From Patiria miniata (taxonomy: Eukaryota; Echinodermata; Asteroidea; Valvatida; Asterinidae): DNA of 64,000 nucleotides. Both the position numbers and the translations under genes were made by a program. The notes beneath the pieces were generated by a model. It ran no database searches. It saw only the letters and a program-made list of their open reading frames with translations, and had not been told where the DNA came from. The stretch lies in assembly GCF_015706575.1 (NCBI RefSeq), contig NW_024037064.1:5579427-5643426 (forward strand). Direction: 5' to 3'. The stretch's first letter is position 1. The number at the start of each line of letters is the position of its first letter. Positions 45,677 to 56,700 of the stretch are shown here, one piece after another.

Positions 45677-46135
45677 GCCCCATAAATGTGGCCTATTGGA
45701 CTGCTTCTGTAAACATAGGCCACACATCCACATGTACAAAAACGTGTTGACTTTGCCAAATTTTGATTTTCACATTTAGGCTTACTTTGTAGGGTTTTTT
45801 TGCTTTAGAAGCATTCTCAACCTTTATATAGGCCAATCAGACAGTGCTGCCTTTTTCAGATGTCTAATTTTTTGTGAAATTTCATGTTGAAATTTTGATA
45901 CGCAAACGTGTGCAAATGTATCTGGAAATTTCACGAAAAATGGACATCTGAAAAAAGGCAGCACTTTCTGATTAGCCTATATAGAGGGTGAGAATGCTTC
46001 TAAAGCAAAAAAAACCTACAAAGTAAACCTAAATGTGAAAATCAAAATTTAGCAAAGTCGACACGTTTTTGTACATGTGGATGTGTGGCCTATGTTTACG
46101 GAGGCAGTCCAGTAAATAGGCCACATTTATGGGGC
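45677..46135. mobile_element. Large fold-back MITE with TA flanks
   Basis: Two arms of about 215 bp (45677-45890 and about 45925-46135) are near-perfect inverted repeats: GCCCCATAAATGTGGCCTA on the left, its complement on the right, with matching inner blocks such as AGAAGCATTCTCA and TGAGAATGCTTCT. The spacer is about 35 bp. Flanks are TA on both sides, as in Tc1/mariner-type insertions. RNA read through it would form a long hairpin. Confidence 0.85.
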
Positions 46136-46139
46136 TAAG

Positions 46140-48047
46140 AAAATGGAGAAACTAACTGACGGAATTCCTCCTTTAAAAACTTAGGATTCCGAACCGTGTT
46201 TTCCACTGCATCAACTTCAGAAGAATCTACAGTAGTTCAGTCACTTCTACCTAGCTTTCCAAGGCCAAATGGTTCACTTTTCAGGTCAAAATTGGCAAAC
46301 TTACTTTGGCTGTTGTGACGTTTTTTCGAAGTCCTCCACCATACGTGCCCCGCCAATTTACGAACGCGCAACGAACCACGTGAGATTGGTTTGTGAACAA
46401 ATCCCTGGTCTCTGTACTATTGCAATGATTTCAAAGGCATTGGGAGACGCGAACCAGTTATTTCTGCATCGCCTTATTTATCAATGAAAATTACCCGGCA
46501 TTTTTTTGTGGGGTAGTTTCAGTTTCTTTTAGCTTGGGGGAAAAAGTTGAGTTTTTTTCTTACTCACAATTTTTGCATATCCATCTTTTTAAATTCTCAC
46601 AATTTCTATAAAACAATACTGGAGACGTACATCTAAGAAAAGATTGTTTGAATAGTTTGCTTTGTTTTGTTTTATTTTGAACTGAGTTTCCTTATTTTTG
46701 TATTCATGGATGGCTCACCCCTTTTCATTAATTTGGTATAGCCAGGACTGTACGGAAATGTATATGCAAATTATACAGGGGCAATTGGTCTTTTCTTCCA
46801 TCACGTGATAACTGCGCAAATTTCCAGAGTGCCGCGATTTCTATTTATTCTTCTATTTAATAATATTCCTCTATTTTAATAATGTTCCTCTATTCAATAT
46901 TTATTTAATATCAAATATTCCTCTATTTGATAAATTTAGCCATAGAGGGCGGGCTTTCGATTAGTGCGGCCAACTTGTCCTCTGATAACCCCCCATAAGT
47001 AATATAAACAGCTCAATTAAATTGTACAAAAACATCTTTAAGGGAATATGGAAGGGGTCAAACAAAATGCGCATTTTAGTTCTTTAAAGTGGAGTTGTTT
47101 ATGAAAGGGCATGAAGCGGGGAGGGGGGGGCAGTAATTTGTAGTTTTGCAAGTTCCAATTTTTAGTGTTCATTGGGTGCTAGATAAATATTTTAAAATGC
47201 TGTTTGTTTTTAAATGTAAGACTCACTATGGTGTCGCAAAGCTGAGGATTCATTCAAAACGACTTCAACTTATTTGATGTTTTGAATTAATCAAAGAAGC
47301 TGTCTTCTTGCAGACCGAAGTGGGGGCCACCAGAAATGCCTTTACGATAAATCCACCAGTGAAGACGACTGTTTTTAATACGAAATTGTAGGCTATTCAT
47401 CCCTGTTGCCAATTATAATACAAAGAAAGAAAAGAAAGGAAACACTGCACCCCTCCCATAAAATTCGATCTAGCCCCGCCCCCTCCACATAAGGAATTGG
47501 CAACAACTGGCCTGTCGGCTATTTCTTAATCCCCCAACAATAAATGCTTCTGGATCCATCAGTGATTTAGCTGTCTAATCATTTTTTTGTAACTGCATGA
47601 AGTAAACTTGTGATTGGGATGATATATTTTCCAAGGAATTTCTTTGGATATCCTCATTATGAAGCCTGCATGCCTGATTACAAAACCCAAGTGGTGACCC
47701 AGCTGTAGAATTCAGAGGCGGGAGATTGGTCCATCACTGAGGGAGGAATGGAAGCATAACACAACAATCATCTAACCTCAAAGATTTCTCCTTGATTGAC
47801 TCAAGTCATTGCATGCAATAATTTATTACACGACAATAATCATACAAAGTACACAATGTCAAATAACAATCCCGGACGTCTTAAACTTTGCCCAAAATAG
47901 CTGGAAAAACAAAAGAAGAGATCAGAAATGTTTCTGCACCAATAACAAATAATACAACAAATTCCAACATATCTCTACTCATAGTTAACCAATAAAAACT
48001 TACTTCCACCAAACGGTGCAAATATCAGATATTTAATTTTTATTTTT
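46140..48047. other. Non-coding
   Basis: No gene. It contains a CTCTATTTAATAATATTC-type AT repeat near 46850-46920, a CATAGAGGGCGGGC motif near 46943 and a short G run at 47122. Confidence 0.5.
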
Positions 48048-48312
48048 AAGATAAGTTTGCGGTAGCACCATGTGAATAAATCTCTTTTGTGAGTATGTGT
48101 GGTTCTGAAAAGAACCGGAGGGACTTAACGTCTCGAACAGTATGCTCCACCCGTCGTCAGGAGAATGAGGGATTCCAACGATGATGCGATTATAAGGATG
48201 GGAGCGGTGAGGGCGTGAGAAGGATGCAAACTGGTGAAGCTCCAAACCGGTGAAGCTGAGAAGGATGCAAGTTGACTGATTTACTCACATGGTGCTACCG
48301 CAAACTTATCTT
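48048..48312. mobile_element. 265-bp MITE with 28-bp perfect inverted ends
   Basis: The ends AAGATAAGTTTGCGGTAGCA(...) and its exact complement are 28 bp long without mismatch, so insertion is recent. Inside are GAGAAGGATGCAA twice and ACTGGTGAAGC/ACCGGTGAAGC. No target duplication longer than a few bases could be fixed. No protein. Confidence 0.8.
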
Positions 48313-50775
48313 GTCTTATCTTTCCACCATGCAAACCTTCAAATCTTATTTTCAAGTTAAATAAACAAATTGACTGTAGCAGGATTACCGTTCCGGATTA
48401 CTGTACCGGAACAGGAATCCGGAGGTCACAGGGTCAAACCAGCTCTAGTCAATTTCTTTGTTCAACTTTCACGTTATTATAATGCACCAAGACAGTTCTC
48501 CTTTGTGGTTTATTTTTATGACTGAAACCAAACTATCCAGAAGTCAGCAGATTATCCTGACTTGTAGTCCGTGACCGAGTGATGACCTTATCTTACAGAG
48601 TTGCACATTAATGATCACAAGATAGAAATCACAATTACGTAGTTTGTAAACCATGGCTTAAAGGCATATAGGAACATTTGAATTTCATGCAATTTGTTTG
48701 TTTCCAATACAAGTAATGCCATCACTGTTCCACAGAAGAATACTCTCAACCTAACATGTTGAAGCTTTGGATATTACACCTTTCAATAAAGGGTGAAATA
48801 TCCATGCACAAACTTTTCATCAATAAAAGCGATTTTGTCCATAGAACTCTTTTAAATCCGAACACCAGTCAATTGACTTATCATTGGAAATCACCTACAT
48901 TTCTTGATTTCTTCTCAATGACAGCAAGCCAGATGGAATAATTTCACAGGGTGTTTAGTACAAGTACGATCTTTAATCCAAGTGAGCTTTTTGATTACAA
49001 TTCGACAGGTTACGTTTGGGATAAATGCAAATGATCCCATCCCATATCCCTTTAAATGTGTACATTAATGAGTACAAAAATCCCCATCATTTAAAATTGC
49101 AATCAGTTCGGCTTCGCAAATACAGTGTTTAAATCTCATTTTAATCAAAATCTTCTTTCATGTGTCATGCCAGCAACAACAGTTAAACATTATTTACATT
49201 CAGTTTACATTTCCAATGTGAATAAATCAAAACGCTGATTCAAAGTATAGTTTTGCTCTCCTGCAGAACGACTTTTACCAAATTGAATGGTTGCATTTGG
49301 GCATGTTATAATGACTGTTATCACCTGGGCAACTGCAAAATATCAAAACTGTTAGAAACAAAAATGTCATTTTGGTACGAGAAAATTTATCATACTTGGA
49401 ACAAACAAATCTAGTGTCAATCAATACTTTGAAGAGGCTTGCAATGATAAAAACAAGCAAATTGTCCACTTGTTCCTATTTCAACATAATCAGAAACACA
49501 GAAACATTTTCGCGTATACAACAATTGCAATGATTGGTCCTGAATGAGCAAACATGACTGTCCTCTGACAAAAATGCATCATTTGGCAATGCAACATTCT
49601 ACATGTATATATTATACATGAATTGTTTGACAGTATGAACACTGGTTTGGTAACTCTCAATATGGACATAGGCCTATAGTTGAATAGTAAACAAAATCCA
49701 CGTTATACTGTTCTTACACAACTACACCACTTTAAAGGTATATTACATTAACAGTCAAAGTTAAAGATCTATACAAAAGTTAGCAAACTGGAATCATAAA
49801 TTTTGCCATTTTATGCGTAGTTTACATTAATTTACACAAACGATTTGATAAAGACTGAAGCAGAAACACTCAATAGAAACGTCTGTTTAAAAGGCGTGAA
49901 GTTGCGAGAATTTTCCGAATTTGTACATGAGGCAAACACAAAACAATTCTAAAGTACCCGAGGTTTGGAGTATTATTCTGTATACTAAGTTTTGCACAGC
50001 ACTGGTCTATGGAAGAGTGTCGTGCAACCATTTGCGTGTGGTCACATTAGTCTGTCTGAATGCCATATTACTACATTGATCGGATAACAGGGTAGGAGGA
50101 GGCCTTTGTCACAAAAGTTGAAGACATCTCACACAACTTTTACCTAAGATGTTGCGATTCAAGATATTTTCTCGAAAGAAATGGAAAGGAGAGGTGGATA
50201 TTCTCCTGTTTAATTGACGATTAGATTGTGGATTTATAATAGTACTCAGAGGTCACCCAAGATACAAGGTCAATTTAATATCACTTTCAAGTGACACCCA
50301 GAATGCTTAGTACAGTGCTATTAAGTTTAAAGATTTCAATGAATCATTTTGTACAGGAATTGTTGATCGACTTTTCACATTGATTGAGTGATTAATTGAT
50401 GGATTGAAAATCTGGTGTGTTTTTTTTGGGGGGGGGGGGATGGGGGTTCAGTAGAATGAAGAACTATGCTTGGTATATTTGTATTCATAATGTAAGAGGA
50501 TTCCGAATACATCTATTTGTATTGAAACCTTTTTGTTGACTTTTCTTTTCATTATCGAGCCCCTTATTGACCTCTGAAAATATAATTGTTGTTGTTATTG
50601 ATTGTTAGTTTTTTTAACCGTTTTTTTTTTGGGGGGGGGGGAGGGGGAGGGGGTTGCAGAGCATTGATTCTACATAAAATGACCCATGATACGTGCTACT
50701 TGTTTCGGTTTAATGCGCCTTGTGAGCGTGGTGCATTCATAGGGAACAGGGTGAGAGTTATTACTTGGTGGGAGA
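48313..50775. other. Non-coding; downstream of the Death-NACHT gene
   Basis: No exon recognised. 48.94-49.04 kb resembles 1.47-1.58 kb. T/G homopolymer junctions lie near 50425 and 50622. The 3' UTR of the minus-strand receptor should occupy the right end. Confidence 0.45.
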
Positions 50776-53700
50776 TTAATAGGTATTGAATTCTCCCTCT
50801 TCTTTTTCCTTCAGGCGAGAGAGGTCTTGACTGACAACTTGTCTGACGAGCTCAGCATCGAGGCCGGTGTTACAAAGTCTCAACGCCCATAACTTAGGAA
50901 GACCTCGGAGATGATGGGTGAGAGCCCTCACTGCATCCAAACTGAATGCATTGATATCAAGGCTAAGCAATACTAAACCATGCCCAGCAGGAAGGATGCT
51001 GATCAGGTCCTTCACGTCATCATCGACCAACCTGCATGCAATGAGGTGCAAGCTTGTAAGGGATGATGAGATGTGGCTGACATCTCCCACCCGGGCATGC
51101 AGGTTGGTGCCATACAGTGTGAGAAAACCCAACCTGCATCCTTCCAGTGCCTTCAATAGATCAACAACCTCATCCAGTGATCGTTGGTACATATGCAAAC
51201 CAAGCCTGCCTATTTGTTCCTGCATGCGGAAAAAGCTGTGTGATACATGCCCCACGTCAAACCAAGACTTTGCCTCAATGCAAACCACAATGAGTATTTG
51301 AGCACGGCGCTGTTCATCCACCTCACCAAGTGTTTCCTCTAGGAGGCTAAGTTCCTCCTCCTCCTGCTCAGACAAGTAGTAGTAAACAAATATCAGCTTA
51401 GCTGACTTCATGCTGTCACTCGGAAGAATTCCCTTGAGCAGGGTAAGCTCCTGCTTTCTTACATGCATGTAAAAATCTGTACCTTCAAGTGGCGGAGTGA
51501 CATGCTGTAAGTAGTAGCTCAGTGATTTCAGGTCTTTGTTACTCTTGCAGTCTACACTAGTTGGTTTGACTAGTTTGGTAGCCAAATTTTCTGAACCAGA
51601 CTCGCACAACAGTAACCGAGCTAATCTCTGCAGTTCCCTCTCATCACCTTGCATCTCTCGTATGTGATCCAGAATGAGACCAGCAGCCTGCCTTGATCTA
51701 CCACAACAAAATCTCAGCAGGTATTCCATCGCAAGAACATTGCCTTCTCCAATCTGCTTCAACTGATGACGGAATTTGTCTTATCATCTTGTAGCAATTT
51801 CACCAGGTGACATGCTGCGAAGTATTCTTGGATGAACTTGTGGGGGAAAGTGACCAACGTTTTTACATCCAGACCACTAGTGAAGGTTTCACATTGAATG
51901 AATCCCACACGACAACCCTCAGCTAAGGAAGACTGACAATCCTGAAATTCAGTTTCATTGAACATGAGTCTTTCCCCTCTACAGTCTAGTAACCCTTGCA
52001 ATGCAACACACCCCAAACCATCAATGATTGACATCATGATGAACATCATGTGCTGATCACCCATTTCTTCATTGCGGCGAATGAAAAGAACCTCTGTAAA
52101 CTTTGCAAACAGCTCAGTAATTCTCTCAGGCAATGACTTTTGATTCTTCCAAACAAGGCACATCATCTGGGAAATGATTGGAACTTTGGACATTTCCCAT
52201 AGATGTTGATTGGTTTTCAGATATGAAACCAATGCCTTTCCCATGTCAGCATCATCAGGAAGGTTTAATCTGATGTACTGATCTCTGTCTTGTGGATTGA
52301 AGCCAGTTGTCTCCACCTGGGCAAATTTTGGGTGACACCTGAGTACTGATTCCACCATGTGTGGTCGGGTGGTGACCACAAAACTTTTAGTAAGGACTCT
52401 GCTGTGTAAGATATCTTGAACCCTGTACACGCCCTCCTTGGATTGCAAAACATGAGACGGAATTTCATCTAATCCGTCCAACAGCAAAGCAATGCATGAT
52501 TCATGATCATCAATGAACCCTTTCACTATGGGTTTTGTCAGTTTGGTGTTTTGTGCTAGAATTTGGTCAAATATGGCATCCAAGACACAACTAGATTGCT
52601 GCATTTGCCTCAGCTTTATCCAAAACACAAGATCGAATCTACCAAGAAGGGGTTTTGAACTAAGTTTGATGGAGGAGTTTGCAACCTTCACTAACAGAGT
52701 TGATTTACCCGTCCCGGCCCCACCAATAAGAAGAATCTTGATTTCCTTAACTATTTCCTGATTGAACAAATCATCCAAGGAATTGAGAATGTCATATAGT
52801 GCTTCATCCAAGAATAATTTTCCTTCTGGTAATGTCACCAACCTTTCTGATTTTGTTTTGCCTGGAATGTTCTTTTTGAGATTTAGAGGAATAAAGAATT
52901 CCTCAATACCCACTTGACGTGACTGCAGTGTTGGGTGTGCAGGGATAGTCGTTGCAGTTTGCTTGTAGTTGTCGATAATTTGTTGTTGAAAATACGCAAA
53001 GGTATACAGCCCCTGGAGTCCGGTGATTTCTAAAACAAATCATACAATTATAATGAGTAATTTACTAGAGAACACATGAACATGATTCATTACAATTCTT
53101 TCGAGCTACAGTTCAACAAAGCCGACCAATCTGCTGGTCCAAGTCCTCGCACCACCAAATATTTCTTTTTTCGCATTCAGGTTTATTATCTTTATCCACA
53201 AAAGTATTGAATTAGATTTAGTTTCCCATTTAGTACGGTAAAATGTACACTTACAAATTTTGTATAGGATTGAAAGTTACATATCCAGTTTGTTTTTAAA
53301 TGTGACATTCCCAAGATGACAATACATGTATCGATAAACCATGAGGCGCATGAAATTGATGTTACACACAAACAGCCAGTTCCTTACACTCTTCAAACAA
53401 ACGCAGCTGTGATGAAATCAACGCAGAAATTCTGATCACACCATGAACTAGATGAAGATGACTAACTGTAGCTGGCGGTAAATTCTAACAAAAAGGGCGA
53501 AACTTGACAATGCTGCATGCTGTTTCCAGGCCATTTTTATTACGATCTTACGTTTATCCAACAGCCACCGAACCACACACTTATTAATTCCCCAGTGTTC
53601 ATTCCTGGATGTATTCGTGGGTGCAGGAGGACATGAGGACATGTGCCCTTCCCAGCCCCCCCCCCCCCCCCCCCGCAAAAAAAGGGAAGGTGGGCAAGCA

Positions 53701-56700
53701 GAAGGAAAGTTTTTAATAAGCTAACATAAACATTATAATTACGTTGCTTAAGAAATGAGCTAACACGCGTTTCTCTCCGAGTATGGTAATTTAATTGGTT
53801 TTAATCATTATATGTGCTTTCCCTTTCAAACTTATTGAGTACTGAAATTTGGTTGATAACAGAGTCATGAGCCTTAAACAGACAGTAATTCATGTCAACA
53901 AAAGTATTTCATGTGATTTCTGGTATACCGTTGTAAATTAAGCACACAAAAAGTAATTCAGTAAATTAAGCATGCCTATTTTAGCGGCTTGAAAAAAAAA
54001 GGGTTTTGCTTCGTCAATCTATCATACATGTATGTACCAAGGCTACTAATATCATGAAAATTATGACTGATTAAAATTTATTTTGATGCCTACCTATCAA
54101 TTCATTGATAATGTCCATTCTACCGATCTCAATGAGAGCTGTGCATAACACTCTACTCTGATCCGTGCCGGTGGATTGTCGGCGCCTCCATTTGTCCAGT
54201 ACCTTGAAGATCTGTTGTTTCTTGTGGGAGATCTTTGACGCGCTTAAACCCAGATGTGTTGCTAGGTTCCGCGAATCAAAGCCAAGCATCTCAGAGATCT
54301 TGTGTAGAACGGCGTCATTGATACCTGCAAACGGTCAAGAAAGTTTCTGTGAAAATGTCTGTTATGTTCTGTTAAGTCCATGGTGAATGCATTGTGCCAG
54401 TTATTGTTGAGATAATTCATGGAGGGGGTTAGTTACTTGAAACCATGGCTACCACAATACCGGTACTTTCACAATTGAAGGGAGCATATTTTGTACAGTG
54501 ACTGTGATAGCGTGCAGAGAATAGTCTCTAGTCTTTCTTTGCTGCCTATTTAATCATTTCAAAATAAAATAAATTGATAGGCCTCATAAATTGATGGATC
54601 AATTTAATTAACAACTTGGTGGAAAAGCAAGTTGTATTGTCCATTTTGGACAACAAATAATTTCTGATGAGGAAAGATTAACAACGACAACGTTTCCTAT
54701 GATGAAAGTTATCATTACTGTGAAACACTGGGAAAAGCTTACCTGTGTCAGCTGGTATTGGGATCAGTCCTATGTTTTCCCCACGTGACGATTGTTGACC
54801 ATTTTCTGGATGCAAATTTTACAATGAGAACAAATTGCGTTAACTGTATACCGATGCATGAATCCTCATTCCAAATACCACAGCAAGTTAATTTGAGATT
54901 CCATAATAAATGTTTAATCTAATATTAAATTATCTGAATGGATTCAGTGAAAGAGTACATGTAGGTCCTACTATGTACATATCTATGAATATAATCTCAT
55001 GATCATAATTGTTATCGTTACTCAATACGTAGGTCCCAGTTAAGGCCAAAAAAAAAAAAAAAAAGGTCCGGTTTCTGGTATGCGTTCATGTCACCGTAGC
55101 CATGCGGGTCAGCAAATTTTTTTAAAAATTCAATGTAAGATGATGTCTCAAAACCGCCAAACTCACTGGTTTGACTGAAATTTTAACGTGTTTTTAGATT
55201 GGGTTACAATCGAGTATAAGCTTTATGTGGCCTCTCTGGGCTCCCATATATTTTGCACTAAATTTAGTCAGGCACCATTTGCAGTCATTAGCCGACATTT
55301 GAAGAAAAAAAAAAGTAAAAAAAAAAACAAAAAACGCGTCGCTGCACCACTTTTGGGGCAAGCTTCATACCAGAAGACTTTGGGGGGGGGGGGCCTAATA
55401 ATGGTTATATATTATTTTAAGCAATATTGTTTTATTTTCTTCTTTTTTTCACTCGTTAAAGCCATGTCTTTACAAAGTTTTGGCCAAAAATGCAAGTCTT
55501 GCTCGGCTATAACAAGGAAGAGTGATTAAAATGTGACGGAGATCCAAAATCATTTTATTCTTAATATTAATATCACGCGCAGTTTTCTTTAATAATATTT
55601 CAATTTCCATTGTTATATTGTTTTTGTTTCAAAATACAAATATCCCCTTAGGACCCTTACCTTCACGTTGACGGCAGCATTTCTCCCTGTATTTATCTGC
55701 AAAAACAACACAAAACACTTGTAATTACTTTGAAGAATCTCATACAACAGGGAAACAATTTTTGTTATAACATATATATAGGGCACAGCTACTATCGTAG
55801 TGGTGCGATGGTAATGCGCATGGTTCATCGAATTGTACTGTGCAGCGATTTACCGAAGTGGGTGCTACGTACACAAGCCGCGCAAATGATGTCCTTGTAT
55901 CTTTGCGAGCGGTTCGCTGCTCTAATCAGGTTTGTTACTATGCGCACAGGTTATTGGACTGTGCAGCGATTTACCGAAGTGGGTGCTACGTACACAAGCC
56001 GCGCAAATGACGTCCTTGTATCTTTGTGAGCAGTTCGCTGCCTGAGTCAGGTTTGTGGATGGAAAGGTGCATGCTGCTACGCGGTAATAAGGCTGTACCG
56101 TCTCAGTATCGTGAATTCAGAACCTCTTGCTCCAAGACCAACACTGTCAGTGAACTATCAAACTGACCATTTTGCCGAGGAAAACTGAAATGCCATAATT
56201 AAAGAACATCAAAAGCTCAGTTTTATTATGAAATCTCTAACAAACACACAAAAGGACAGTAAACAAGAGAACATAATCTCATGAAATCATGAGCTCACTT
56301 CATGTATTTTCATGTGTCAATATTAGGGACCATTAGAAATGGTGTGCCTATGGGAGAAGTATGCGGCTCAGAAAAGTCACCTATTGAATCACTATATTGC
56401 GTAGTTAGTTTATAAGGCACACTCCCGGCAATGTACATGTAACATCAAAATATTGAAATGTATTATGTATGCCTGGTGAAATTATCACACAAATAATGAG
56501 TTAATAGGTCATTTTTTTCGAGCCACGTGCGTTGTCCGTATGCGTACAATTCTAATGGTACCTATTACTTTTGTAATACATGTATCTTGGTTTGGGAGGA
56601 TTTCCATTGCTTCTCTAACCCTATTCACTTCAGAAGGGGGGGGGTCCGGAGGAGAGTATAAAACAAGTACCGTAATTTTCGGAATATAAGCCGCGGCTTA

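Noticed and set aside
46269-46487. 72-codon plus-strand frame
   Set aside because: No splice signals, family features or supporting neighbours.
50918-51301. 127-codon plus-strand frame
   Set aside because: Antisense to the receptor's LRR part; no independent support.
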